In this document: piece by piece, positions 32,557 through 41,269 of the stretch
How positions within the stretch are numbered: the stretch's first letter is position 1
Layout: each line of letters begins with the position of its first letter
Source: Alphaproteobacteria bacterium
GTDB lineage: Bacteria > Pseudomonadota > Alphaproteobacteria > Reyranellales > Reyranellaceae
Direction: 5' to 3'
Length of the DNA stretch: 64,000 nucleotides
NCBI GenBank assembly: GCA_016870115.1
Contig: VGCH01000003.1
Span: forward strand, 16,364 to 80,363
The notes under the pieces: generated by a model
Told to the model about the DNA's origin: nothing
Seen by the model: the letters and a program-made list of their open reading frames with translations, nothing else
Databases searched by the model: none
Made by a program: the position numbers and the translations under genes

Positions 32557-33769
32557 GCGCGGCGATAGCCGCGTAGCCGAAGCCGCTGGCAGCGATCACC
32601 ATGATCCCCGCTAGCGTCCACAGCACCGGCGCGTAGGCACTGTAGACGCTCCAGCCCAGCGCCGCCGCGATCGGGCCGGCGGCGCGCATGATGTTGGTGG
32701 GCATGGTGAGAGCCCCCGACACCACGCCATAGCCGCGCGGGCCGATGAACTCCGGGACCGACATCCCACGCAAGATGGTGACCAGACCGTTCGCCACGCC
32801 GTAAATGACCGCGAACACGATCAGCCACGGCCACGAGGAGATGCCGCTCGCCAGCAGCGCCATCGACACCGGAAAGGCGAGATAGATCAGCGCCCCCAGC
32901 GATACCGTGCCGATATGGCGCTGGCCGGCCATGAGCACCATACGGCCGAGCACCTGCATCGGTCCGATGAGCGCGATCACCGCCATGATGAGGACGGTAT
33001 CGACTTTTCGTTCCTGGAGGACCGGTATGAGGTGGAAGCTCATCGCCGAGAAGGCGAGCCCGTAGCCAGCGAAGGCGATCACGAGGCCCCAAAAGGCGGG
33101 ATATCCCATGGCCTCCCGCAGGGGCCCGCGCTCGGAGGCGGACACGGCCGTGGCCGGGACATCGGCGATGGGAACGGCGGCGATGGCGGGCCCGGGCACT
33201 AACGGCAGATGGATCAACAGCCCGACGGCAAGCGTCAGCAGCGCCAGCACATCGAGCGTAGCCCGCCAGCCGATGCGGTCGACCAGGATCTGTGCCAGCG
33301 GAATGCCGAAGGTCGAGGCGAGGCCGCCGATGAAGGTCATGAGCAGGATCGCGCGCTTGTAGTCCGGCCCGAAGACGCGCGTGATGACGGCAAAAGCCGG
33401 CTCATAGAGGATCGCCGCCTGCGATACGCCGATACCGATCCAGATCAGGTAGAAGAGCGGCAGAGAATCGACCCGGCCCCACAGCGCCAGCATCACCGCC
33501 GCCAACACCGAACCTCCGGTCATCAGCAACCGACCGTGTCCGCGATCGATCCAGGCACCGACCGGGATCGCGCAGAGGCCCGCAACCAGCAGACCGGCCG
33601 ACAGCGCGCCGTAGAGTGCGTTGCGCGACCAGCCGAGCTCGGCTTCCATCGGAAGCACGAACAGCGGGAAGGTGTAGTAGACGAGCCCCCAAGAGACGAG
33701 CTGGCCGATGGACAGCGTCCACAGGATGGCCGACCGGCCGCCCCGCCATCCCGTTCCGCCCGCTGCCAC
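32531..33769 (-). CDS. MFS transporter
   Basis: This 412-residue protein has 12 predicted membrane helices and an MFS loop (GAWIDRGHGRLLMTGGS, equivalent to the loop 2-3 motif). It is of the monocarboxylate/OxlT-like or unknown-substrate class. The GTG start at 33767-33769 has GAGG just upstream. Its last eight or so residues (RRRTRHRE) and the stop codon lie in the dispersed repeat, so the native C-terminus may have been altered. It is convergent with the aldehyde dehydrogenase and divergent from the ROK gene. Confidence 0.85.
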   Translation of the reverse strand: MAAGGTGWRGGRSAILWTLSIGQLVSWGLVYYTFPLFVLPMEAELGWSRNALYGALSAGLLVAGLCAIPVGAWIDRGHGRLLMTGGSVLAAVMLALWGRVDSLPLFYLIWIGIGVSQAAILYEPAFAVITRVFGPDYKRAILLMTFIGGLASTFGIPLAQILVDRIGWRATLDVLALLTLAVGLLIHLPLVPGPAIAAVPIADVPATAVSASERGPLREAMGYPAFWGLVIAFAGYGLAFSAMSFHLIPVLQERKVDTVLIMAVIALIGPMQVLGRMVLMAGQRHIGTVSLGALIYLAFPVSMALLASGISSWPWLIVFAVIYGVANGLVTILRGMSVPEFIGPRGYGVVSGALTMPTNIMRAAGPIAAALGWSVYSAYAPVLWTLAGIMVIAASGFGYAAIAARRRTRHRE

Positions 33770-33841
33770 GCCTCGCGCTCCCCCGTTGCGGTTGATAGCC
33801 TAGCGTCACGCGTGCGACGACGATAGGGCGGAGGAACCGGA

Positions 33842-34753
33842 GTGCGGATCGGCATCGATCTGGGCGGCACGAAGACCGAAGGCATCGTCCTCGACGATGC
33901 CGGGAGCGAGCGGGCGCGCGAGCGGGTCGCGACGCCGCGCGCCGGCGGCTACGCCGCAACCGTCACCGCCATCAGAGACTTGGTCGCGAGGCTTGAGCGC
34001 CAGGTCGGCGCGCGCTGCAGCGTGGGCGTCGCCACGCCAGGCGCCATCTCGCCTGCCACCGGGCGCATCAAGAACGCCAACTCGACGCAGTTGAACAACC
34101 AGCCGCTCGATCGCGATCTGGAAGCCGCTCTCGGCCGACCGGTGCGGCTGGCGAACGACGCCAACTGCTTCGCCGTCTCGGAGGCCGCCGACGGCGCGGC
34201 CCAAGGCGCGCGGGTGGTTTTCGGCGTCATCCTCGGCACCGGCGTGGGTGGCGGCGTCGTGGTCGATGGCAGGCCACTGAGCGGCGCACAGGCCATCGCT
34301 GGCGAATGGGGGCACAATCCGCTCCCCGCCCCGCGCGACGACGAGCGGCCTGGCCCGCAATGCTACTGTGGCCGGCGCGGCTGCATCGAAACCTGGCTCT
34401 CGGGCCCCGCGCTCGAATCTGCTTTTGCGCAGCGCACTGGGCGGCGCCTGCGCGCGACTGACATCGCCGCCGCGGCCGAGCGCGGCGACGCCGGGGCGGC
34501 GGCCGAAATCGAGCGCTACTGCGAGCGCCTCGCGCGCGCGCTGGCCTCGGTCGTGAATCTGCTCGATCCCGACGTCATCGTGCTGGGCGGCGGCCTCTCG
34601 GCCATCGGACGGCTCTACACCCGTGTTCCCGAGCTCTGGCGCGACCACATCTTCTCGGAGCGCGACAGTATCGCGACCCGCCTGGTGCCGCCGCGGCACG
34701 GCGATTCGAGCGGTGTGCGAGGTGCCGCCTGGCTGTGGCCACCGAGCGGCTGA
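33842..34753 (+). CDS. ROK family sugar kinase
   Basis: This 303-residue protein has the ATP-binding motif IGIDLGGTKTEGIVLD at the N-terminus. It also has the sugar-binding ANDANCFAVSEA, GTGVGGGVVV, and the zinc-binding ROK signature GHNP...CYCGRRGCIETW. It probably phosphorylates a hexose such as fructose or N-acetylglucosamine; family resemblance is to fructokinase/NagK. There is no N-terminal helix-turn-helix, so it is not a ROK repressor. The GTG start follows GGAGGAACC. Confidence 0.9.
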   Translation: MRIGIDLGGTKTEGIVLDDAGSERARERVATPRAGGYAATVTAIRDLVARLERQVGARCSVGVATPGAISPATGRIKNANSTQLNNQPLDRDLEAALGRPVRLANDANCFAVSEAADGAAQGARVVFGVILGTGVGGGVVVDGRPLSGAQAIAGEWGHNPLPAPRDDERPGPQCYCGRRGCIETWLSGPALESAFAQRTGRRLRATDIAAAAERGDAGAAAEIERYCERLARALASVVNLLDPDVIVLGGGLSAIGRLYTRVPELWRDHIFSERDSIATRLVPPRHGDSSGVRGAAWLWPPSG

Positions 34754-34765
34754 CCACCGCCCGCT

Positions 34766-35572
34766 TCAATTGCAGGTCGGCTTCTCCAGCGCCTCGAGGC
34801 GGACGATCCGGTACTCGATCGACATGTCGCGCTGCTCGTGCGTGCCATACAGCTCGACACCGTTGTCGAGCGTGACGCTGCCCATCTCGTAGGCCGGTGT
34901 GCCGCCATCCTTCGCGTCGGGCTCGAAGAAGCCGACGCGGAAATAGACGCGCTGCCGTCCTTCGGCGAGCGCGCGACCGGACTCGGGAACCGCAAGGTCG
35001 GCGAGCCGACGCGGCACGCGGCCAATGACGGCGTTGGCGATCCGCGGCGGCTTGGCCTTGTCGCCAAAGAAGAACCGGGCCTCGAGCCCGTTTTCGCCCG
35101 CCTGAAAGCGGCGAACGACAGCACGCGCGATGCCGATCGGAAACAGGGTGTCGGCCGGCAACGCCACGCTCTGTCCGGCTGGTTCGCTGAAGCGCGCGTC
35201 GCCTGCACCTCCCGGCGCCAGCCGCGCCTCGCCGGCGTTGCGCTCGGTGCGTCGGCCGCTCACCGTGCTGGTGTGGTCGAAGCGCATGGACCGGCCATCG
35301 CGACTCTCCTCGATCCGCGACTGCTGCTCGTGCGCGAGCGTGCCAGTACCCGTCGGAAACTCCAGTCGCAGCCGCTGGACGATGGTGAAGCTGTCGCAGG
35401 TCGCGCGCAGCTCATAGGCGTAGCTGCCAGAAACCCCGCCACCGGCCGCGCCGGGCAGCGGCGTGACGTTGTAGGCGGCGCGGTGCGGAGCGAAGTCCTG
35501 CGCGGCGAGCGGACCCGCGGCAAGGCCGCAGGCCGCCGCCATCGCAAGAAGCGGAGCCGCGCGCGTCAGCAT
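34766..35572 (-). CDS. Cell envelope integrity EipB-like protein (DUF1849), copy 2
   Basis: This 268-residue exported protein has a signal peptide (MLTRAAPLLAMAAACGLAAGPLAAQ). Its beta-rich domain matches DUF1849: HRAAYNV, SGSYAYELRATCDSFTIVQRLRLEF, SRIEESRDGRSMRFDHTSTV, LPADTLFPI. EipB of Brucella is a periplasmic beta-spiral protein that protects the envelope. One Cys (ATCDS) and a C-terminal Cys (PTCN) could form the disulfide described for that family. The start overlaps the stop of the upstream paralogue by 7 bases. Confidence 0.83.
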   Translation of the reverse strand: MLTRAAPLLAMAAACGLAAGPLAAQDFAPHRAAYNVTPLPGAAGGGVSGSYAYELRATCDSFTIVQRLRLEFPTGTGTLAHEQQSRIEESRDGRSMRFDHTSTVSGRRTERNAGEARLAPGGAGDARFSEPAGQSVALPADTLFPIGIARAVVRRFQAGENGLEARFFFGDKAKPPRIANAVIGRVPRRLADLAVPESGRALAEGRQRVYFRVGFFEPDAKDGGTPAYEMGSVTLDNGVELYGTHEQRDMSIEYRIVRLEALEKPTCN

Positions 35573-36420
35573 CGCGGTCTCGGCAACGCCTGTATCTGCA
35601 CCAATCGGGCCTCCACGGCGAAGTCTCCATAGTCGAGCAACATCGAACGGGCGACGCCGTTGGCCAGCAGATCGAGCGACACCTCGTACTCGGGCTGGGC
35701 AGCTTGCCCATCATTGGCGAAGAAGGCGAGCCGCACGCCCCAGCCGGCCTGGTTGCGCAGCAAGGCGAGGTCGCCGCGCGCGGCCGCCCCTGGCAGCGGA
35801 CGCGGAGGCCGGGCGATCACGGCGTTGACGCTGAACGCCCCGTCGAGCCGGGCACCGTCGAAGACCTTGTAGTCAACCGATTGCTCGCCCGCTCGCGCCG
35901 CCTGGATGACCAGGACCAGGTGGCGCGTCGGGAAGACCGTGCCGGCCGGGAGATCGAAGGTCCGAGCCTCGGGCAAGGTGAAGCTCGCTCGCCCCTTGGC
36001 CCCCTCACCTTCCAGTTCGGCCATCCCGCGCAGTTCCTCTTCGACCTCTTCGTTGCGGAGGTTGCGCACGCTGAATCGCAGCTCAAGCCCGTCCTTCGAT
36101 TCGTGACTGAGGAAGCTCGAATCCGTCTCGAACTCCTCGCCGTCGCTGCGCTGGAATGTGAGCTTGATGCGCTGCTTGATCTCGTAGCTGTCGCAGGATT
36201 CCTCGGTCTCCAGCACCATCGCGCCGTGGACATCAATGATTCCGCTCGAGGGCCGTGCGATCGCGAGTTTGAGCGCGTAAGAAGCACGGTGGGGTGCCAG
36301 CACCACATCGGGTTGCGCCGCGCCGCCACTTATCCACAACCCCGTCGCAGCACAGCCCAGAGCCGCGACGGACAGGAACCGTCGGGGCAGCCGGAAAGGA
36401 CGAAAACTATATCTGGTCAA
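35566..36420 (-). CDS. Cell envelope integrity EipB-like protein (DUF1849), copy 1
   Basis: This protein of about 284 residues has a signal-like N-terminus (RRFLSVAALGCAATGLWISGGAAQ) and the DUF1849 pattern: LAPHRASYAL, MVLETEESCDSYEIKQRIKLTF, SFLSHESKDGLELRFSVRN, LPAGTVFPTRHLVLVIQAARAGEQ, with a C-terminal PRPRC. The paired Cys positions match the neighbour. No ATG or GTG fits; the TTG at 36418-36420 is the best start, although the frame is open to 36540. It and the downstream copy form a tandem duplication with clear sequence divergence. Confidence 0.8.
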   Translation of the reverse strand: MTRYSFRPFRLPRRFLSVAALGCAATGLWISGGAAQPDVVLAPHRASYALKLAIARPSSGIIDVHGAMVLETEESCDSYEIKQRIKLTFQRSDGEEFETDSSFLSHESKDGLELRFSVRNLRNEEVEEELRGMAELEGEGAKGRASFTLPEARTFDLPAGTVFPTRHLVLVIQAARAGEQSVDYKVFDGARLDGAFSVNAVIARPPRPLPGAAARGDLALLRNQAGWGVRLAFFANDGQAAQPEYEVSLDLLANGVARSMLLDYGDFAVEARLVQIQALPRPRC

Positions 36421-36533
36421 CGGGCCGGAACGGTGCCGCAGGGCTTGTGGCAGCGGGCGAGAGCGTAATATCCATGGGCGCCGATTGCCAGATTGATCGC
36501 GCCTCCTGCGACGGTCTCCAGAGGATAACAGCC

Positions 36534-37508
36534 ATGCCAAAGCCGCGCGTCGTCGCCACCCGCAAGTTCCCCGCCGACGTGGAGGCCCGTCTGGCGGCGA
36601 ACTTCGACGCGCTTCTCAACCCGGACGACCGGCTTTACGACGCGCCCGGGTTGGCCCGGGCGGCAGCCGGTTGCCAGGGTGTCCTGTGCGCGGCCGGCGA
36701 TGCGCTGGGGGCTCAGGCCATCGAGGCCCTGCCGGCGTCGGTCCGCATGATCGCCACCTTCTCCGTAGGCTATGAGCATGTCGACGTGGCGGCCGCCGCC
36801 CGGCGCGGCATCAAAGTCAGCAACACGCCGGACGTTCTGACCGATGCCACCGCCGATATCGCGATGCTTTGCCTGTTGGGGGCCGCGCGGCGTGCGCACG
36901 AGGGCACAACCATGTTGCGGGCCCACGCCTGGGTGGGATGGGCGCCGACCCAGCTGATGGGCGTCCACGTCACGGGCAAGCGGCTGGGGATCCTCGGCAT
37001 GGGACGGATCGGCCAGGCGACCGCCGACCGGGCCCGCGCCTTCCGCATGACGATTCACTACTCCAACCGGACCCGGCTCGCGCCAGCGCTGGAGAAAGGC
37101 GCCACCTTCCATGCCGATCCGGAGGCCATGCTCGCGCACTGCGATTTTCTGTCTATCCACGCGCCGCTCACGCCGGCGACACGCAAGTGGCTGAACGCCG
37201 CGCGGCTCACGCGTCTGCCGAAGGGCGCCGTCGTGGTGAACACCGCGCGCGGTGGCGTGGTCGACGACGAGGCACTGATTGCGGCGCTGAAGAGCGGCCA
37301 CCTCGCCGCCGCCGGGCTTGATGTGTTCGATGGGGAGCCGAAACTCCACGCCGGCTACTACGGGCTGGAGAACGCGTTCCTGCTACCGCACATGGGTTCG
37401 GCCACGCTGGAGACACGCAACGCCATGGGCTTCCGCGCGCTCGACAATCTTGAGGCGTTCCTGCTCAGGAACGCGACGCCACCCGACTTGGTGTCCCCGC
37501 CTTCGTGA
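36534..37508 (+). CDS. D-2-hydroxyacid dehydrogenase (glyoxylate/hydroxypyruvate reductase-like)
   Basis: This 324-residue NAD(P)H-dependent enzyme reduces 2-oxoacids such as glyoxylate. The NAD site LGILGMGRIGQATADRA is preceded by the substrate-binding FSVGYEHVD. Catalytic residues are visible: Arg in VVNTARGGVVDD, Glu in GLDVFDGEP, and His in LPHMGSATLET. The ATG at 36534 has GAGG upstream and gives a canonical MPKPRVVATRKFP start. Its 3' end overlaps the convergent lipoprotein gene by 44 bases. Confidence 0.92.
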   Translation: MPKPRVVATRKFPADVEARLAANFDALLNPDDRLYDAPGLARAAAGCQGVLCAAGDALGAQAIEALPASVRMIATFSVGYEHVDVAAAARRGIKVSNTPDVLTDATADIAMLCLLGAARRAHEGTTMLRAHAWVGWAPTQLMGVHVTGKRLGILGMGRIGQATADRARAFRMTIHYSNRTRLAPALEKGATFHADPEAMLAHCDFLSIHAPLTPATRKWLNAARLTRLPKGAVVVNTARGGVVDDEALIAALKSGHLAAAGLDVFDGEPKLHAGYYGLENAFLLPHMGSATLETRNAMGFRALDNLEAFLLRNATPPDLVSPPS

Positions 37509-38025
37509 CCGGCTTCTTTTTGCGTGGCGGCGCCGATTTTGTGGTGCTCGCGCGGGTCGGATGGAGGGCGGGCGCGGGCTCTAGCGCCGGAGCCGCCTCG
37601 GCGACTGCGGTGGTCGGCTCGGCCGGCGCGGGCTCCGGCTTGGCCGGGGCGGGTTTGGGCACCGGGCGAATCGCCTGCGCCTCCCACGTCGTGACGGGCG
37701 TGGCCTCGGTGACCCGCGGCGGCGCCATGTACTGGACGCCCCCTTCGCTCGGCGACCGGAAAGGCTCGTCATAGTCCACGGCGTAGGGGTCGTGGTCGCC
37801 CTCGCGATCACGGCAGATCTTGCGACCCGCAACGAACCGCCACAGGGCGCAATCGCGTTGCGAGACCATGGACACATAGTGATCCGTCGTCGTTTTCTCG
37901 GACGCCGCGATCGACACGCCGTCGGCGGCGTAGCTCGCCACAGCCACGCCCAACGGCACGCCGCAGCCGCCAAGGGCCAAAGGCATCATCAGGACCGCGA
38001 GAAAGGTCAGGCTGGAGCGCCGCAT
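37465..38025 (-). CDS. Hypothetical lipoprotein with Pro/Ala-rich tail
   Basis: I do not recognise a named family. The 186-residue product has a lipoprotein signal (MRRSSLTFLAVLMMPLALGGC, Cys21). A compact domain of about 80 residues carries two further cysteines (QRDCALWRF and RKICRDRE), and a long Pro/Ala/Lys-rich low-complexity tail ends in basic residues. The WRFVAGRKICRD segment resembles small outer-membrane-linked lipoproteins seen in alphaproteobacteria. The ATG follows GGTGAG, which can pair into a hairpin. The upstream region carries a promoter and palindrome. Confidence 0.75.
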   Translation of the reverse strand: MRRSSLTFLAVLMMPLALGGCGVPLGVAVASYAADGVSIAASEKTTTDHYVSMVSQRDCALWRFVAGRKICRDREGDHDPYAVDYDEPFRSPSEGGVQYMAPPRVTEATPVTTWEAQAIRPVPKPAPAKPEPAPAEPTTAVAEAAPALEPAPALHPTRASTTKSAPPRKKKPVTKAGTPSRVASRS

Positions 38026-38045
38026 GGAGCTCACCAATTAGATGA

Positions 38046-38060
38046 GTTAATTTAATTAAC
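38046..38060 (-). promoter_or_regulatory. AT-rich palindrome near the predicted transcription start of the lipoprotein gene
   Basis: A 15-base palindrome with 7-bp arms (GTTAATT-T-AATTAAC) lies just downstream of the candidate -10 and about 20 bases before the ATG. That is a typical place for a repressor operator. It also forms a hairpin in the leader RNA, next to a second hairpin that covers the GGTGAG ribosome-binding site. Confidence 0.5.
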
Positions 38061-38065
38061 TGCCT

Positions 38066-38095
38066 GACTGTAAATAGTTTTTCCTTCGCCGTCAA
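38066..38095 (-). promoter_or_regulatory. Candidate promoter of the lipoprotein gene
   Basis: On the minus strand TTGACG (complement of 38090-38095) is followed by CTATTT 12 bases later, or by TACAGT at 17-base spacing. Either reading fits an alphaproteobacterial housekeeping promoter. It lies about 45-70 bases before the ATG. Confidence 0.5.
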
Positions 38096-38162
38096 TTGGC
38101 TCAGCCCGCTGGCTCCTGGGTCGTCCGGGGGGCCGGCGAGGGACCTTGGCGCGTGCGCGGTA

Positions 38163-39977
38163 TCAGGGTTTGTCGGTCTTGGGCGGCGGCAGGCGGAGGC
38201 CGATATGGAGCTCGCGCAGCTTGCCCGGGGGCACCTCCGCAGGAGCCTGCATCATCAGGTCGACGGCCTGCTGGTTCATCGGGAAGCAGATGACCTCGCG
38301 GATGTTGGGCTCGTCGGCCAACAACATGACGATGCGATCCACGCCTGGTGCCGCGCCGCCGTGCGGCGGCGCGCCATAGCGGAAGGCGTTCAGCATGCCG
38401 CCGAAGCGCTGTTCGACCTCTTCGGCGCCGTAGCCCGCGATCGCGAAGGCCTTGAACATGATCTCGGGTCGATGGTTCCGGATCGCGCCGGAGCAGAGTT
38501 CGATGCCGTTGCAGACGATGTCGTACTGCCATGCCTTGATGGTGAGCGGGTCGTCGCGCTCGAGCTGCTCAAGCCCCCCCTGGGGCATCGAGAAGGGGTT
38601 GTGCGAGAACACGATCTGGCCGGTCTTGTCGTCGCGCTCGTACATCGGAAAATCGACGATCCAGCAGAAGCGGTAGGCATCCTGCTCGATCACGCCAAGG
38701 TCCTGGCCGATCCGGGTCCGCGCGAGACCGGCGAACTTCCACGCCGCCTCCTCCTTGTCGGCGACGAAGAACACCGCGTCCCCATCCTGGGCGCCAGTGA
38801 GCGCGGCCAGTCGCGCGAGCCGGGGACCATCGACGAACTTGGCGATCGGTCCCTTCCCCGCACCACCTTCCAGAACGATGTAGCCGAGGCCGGGCTTGCC
38901 CTCGGAGCGCGCCCAGTCGTTCAGCTTGTCGAAGAACGAACGCGGCTGGCGGCCAGCGCCGGGCGCACGGATCGCCCGCACGACACCGCCCGAGGCGACG
39001 ATGCCGGCGAAGACCTTGAAGTCCGATCCGGCGAATACCTCGCCCGCGTCGACGATGCGCAGCGGATTGCGCAGGTCGGGCTTGTCGGTGCCGTAGCTCA
39101 AGAGCGCCTCGGCATAGGGGATGCGCAGGAACGGCAGCGACGAGACCGTGCGCGCCTTGTCTCTTCCGAACGAGGCGAACTCCTCGAACACGCCGTGCAG
39201 GACCGGCTCGATGGCGGCGAACACGTCCTCCTGCGTCACGAAGCTCATCTCGAAATCGAGCTGATAGAACTCGCCCGGCGCGCGATCCGCCCGCGCGTCC
39301 TCGTCACGAAAACACGGGGCGATCTGGAAATAACGGTCGAAGCCCGAGACCATCAGCAGCTGCTTGAACATCTGCGGCGCCTGCGGCAACGCGTAGAACT
39401 TGCCGGGATGCAGGCGGCTCGGCACCAGATAAGAGCGCGCGCCTTCGGGGCTGTCGGCGGTCAGGATCGGCGTCTGGAACTCGGTGAAGCCCTCGGCAAT
39501 CATGCGCCGGCGTAGCGAGGCGATGACCTGGCTGCGCAGCATGATGTTGCGATGGAGCTTGTCCTTGCGCAGGTCGAGAAAGCGATAGCGCAGCCGCAGC
39601 TCCTCGGGCGTGGTGTCGTTCTCCATGTGAACGGGGATCGGCAGCGTCTCGGACATCGACTGCACGACCATCTCGGCGGCCCACAACTCCACCGCGCCGG
39701 TATCGAGCCTCGCGTTCACCGTGGCGGCCTCGCGCGCGACCACCTTGCCCGAGACGGTGATGACACTCTCGGTCCGCACGGCTTCGGCGACCTTGAAGAC
39801 CGGGCTCGACACGTCGACCACGACCTGGGTGATGCCGTAGTGGTCGCGCAGGTCGATGAACAGCAGGTTTCCGTGGTCGCGCTTGCGCTGGACCCAGCCC
39901 GACAGCCGCGCCTCGCGGCCGACATCGGAGGCCCTGAGTTGGCCGCAGGTATGGGAACGGTAGACCGAGGAAAGCAT
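38163..39977 (-). CDS. aspS: Aspartyl-tRNA synthetase (probably non-discriminating)
   Basis: This class II synthetase charges tRNA with aspartate. The 604-residue protein begins [20 protein letters not shown], has the OB-fold anticodon domain ([26 protein letters not shown]), the class II motifs with [10 protein letters not shown], the bacterial insertion domain, and the C-terminal [14 protein letters not shown]. GatCAB genes at the left edge suggest the synthetase may also charge tRNA(Asn) with Asp for later amidation. The ATG at 39975-39977 gives the family N-terminus. Confidence 0.96.
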   Translation of the reverse strand: MLSSVYRSHTCGQLRASDVGREARLSGWVQRKRDHGNLLFIDLRDHYGITQVVVDVSSPVFKVAEAVRTESVITVSGKVVAREAATVNARLDTGAVELWAAEMVVQSMSETLPIPVHMENDTTPEELRLRYRFLDLRKDKLHRNIMLRSQVIASLRRRMIAEGFTEFQTPILTADSPEGARSYLVPSRLHPGKFYALPQAPQMFKQLLMVSGFDRYFQIAPCFRDEDARADRAPGEFYQLDFEMSFVTQEDVFAAIEPVLHGVFEEFASFGRDKARTVSSLPFLRIPYAEALLSYGTDKPDLRNPLRIVDAGEVFAGSDFKVFAGIVASGGVVRAIRAPGAGRQPRSFFDKLNDWARSEGKPGLGYIVLEGGAGKGPIAKFVDGPRLARLAALTGAQDGDAVFFVADKEEAAWKFAGLARTRIGQDLGVIEQDAYRFCWIVDFPMYERDDKTGQIVFSHNPFSMPQGGLEQLERDDPLTIKAWQYDIVCNGIELCSGAIRNHRPEIMFKAFAIAGYGAEEVEQRFGGMLNAFRYGAPPHGGAAPGVDRIVMLLADEPNIREVICFPMNQQAVDLMMQAPAEVPPGKLRELHIGLRLPPPKTDKP

Positions 39978-40059
39978 CGCTGATCCGGGAGTTGGGGGGC
40001 GCGGCAAAAGGCACGGAAAGAGGCCCCAAGTCAAGCAAACCGGGCTTTTCGGCGGGGCT

Positions 40060-40085
40060 TTGCCGGGCCGGCGCCGGCGGCTATA
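40060..40085 (+). promoter_or_regulatory. Candidate rnd promoter
   Basis: TTGCCG at 40060-40065 and GCTATA at 40080-40085 are separated by 14 bases and end 11 bases before the rnd ATG. This matches the TTGNNN-N10-14-GCTANA housekeeping promoter form known from Caulobacter. Confidence 0.5.
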
Positions 40086-40096
40086 GAGGCCCGCCA

Positions 40097-41269
40097 ATGA
40101 AGCTGATCACGACCACCGACGACCTCGCCTCCTTCTGCGCGCGGCTGGCCGACGCCGATTTCATCGCGGTCGACACCGAGTTCATGCGCGAGCGGACCTA
40201 CTGGCCCAAGCTCTGCCTCGCCCAGGTGGCGGGACCGCGCGAGGCGGCGGCGATCGACGCGCTGGCCGAGGGTATCGATCTTGCGCCACTCGACGCGCTG
40301 ATGGCCAACGAGCGCGTGCTGAAGGTCTTTCACGCCGCGCGACAGGACCTCGAGATCTTTCAGCTGCGGATGGGCCGTTTGCCCCAGCCGCTGTTCGACA
40401 CCCAGATCGCGGCCATGGTCTGTGGTCACGGTGAGTCGGCCTCCTACGAGTCGCTCGCCAGCAAACTCGCCAAGGCCAAGATCGACAAGTCGAGCCGCTT
40501 CACCGACTGGAGCCGCCGGCCGCTCAGCAACCGCCAGATCGAGTACGCGCTCTCGGACGTGACGCACTTGCGCACCGTCTACGAAAAGCTGCGCGCCGAG
40601 CTCGACAAGTCAGGCCGGCTGGACTGGATCGGCGAGGAAATGGCGGTGCTGAACGATCCGGCCACCTACCGCGCCGATCCCGAACTGGCATGGCGTCGGC
40701 TGAAGCCGCGGACTGCGGCCCCGCGCACCCTCGCCACGCTACGCGAGGTCGCCGCCTGGCGCGAGCGGACGGCGCAGCGCATCGATATTCCCCGCCAGCG
40801 ACTGTTGCGCGACGAGCAAGTGCTGGAGATCTCCGCCCACGCGCCCAAGGGCGTCGAGGAGCTGGGTCAGACGCGCGGCCTGGGGCGCGGATTTGCCGAA
40901 GGCTGGCAAGGCCGGGAGCTTCTGGAAGCGATCGAGCGCGCCAGAGCGTTGCCCGAGAGCGAGCTACCACCGCGCGAGAGGCAGGGCGAAATCCTGCGCG
41001 CCCCGCCCGCAGCGGTCGATCTGTTGCGCACGCTGCTGCGCCTCAGGGCCGAGCAGGCGGGCGTTGCCGCGCGCTTGGTCGCCAATGCGGAGGACATCGA
41101 CCGGATCGCCGCGGGCAAGCGCGACGTGGCCGTGCTGACGGGGTGGCGCGCCGAGATTTTCGGCCGCGAGGCGATCGATCTGGTCGAAGGCCGGTTGGCG
41201 CTCGCCCTCGCGGGCGAGCAGGTCCGCCTCATCCCGACCGAGCCGGCGCCTCCGAAATCGAAGGCTTGA
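40097..41269 (+). CDS. rnd: Ribonuclease D
   Basis: RNase D trims the 3' ends of tRNA and other small RNAs. The 390-residue protein has the DEDD exonuclease motifs: [16 protein letters not shown] (DxE), [13 protein letters not shown], and the [16 protein letters not shown]sp-Tyr-type third motif. One or two HRDC domains follow (about residues 210-385). It is divergent from aspS, the usual alphaproteobacterial arrangement, and overlaps the 3' end of ppx by 41 bases. Confidence 0.95.
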   Translation: MKLITTTDDLASFCARLADADFIAVDTEFMRERTYWPKLCLAQVAGPREAAAIDALAEGIDLAPLDALMANERVLKVFHAARQDLEIFQLRMGRLPQPLFDTQIAAMVCGHGESASYESLASKLAKAKIDKSSRFTDWSRRPLSNRQIEYALSDVTHLRTVYEKLRAELDKSGRLDWIGEEMAVLNDPATYRADPELAWRRLKPRTAAPRTLATLREVAAWRERTAQRIDIPRQRLLRDEQVLEISAHAPKGVEELGQTRGLGRGFAEGWQGRELLEAIERARALPESELPPRERQGEILRAPPAAVDLLRTLLRLRAEQAGVAARLVANAEDIDRIAAGKRDVAVLTGWRAEIFGREAIDLVEGRLALALAGEQVRLIPTEPAPPKSKA

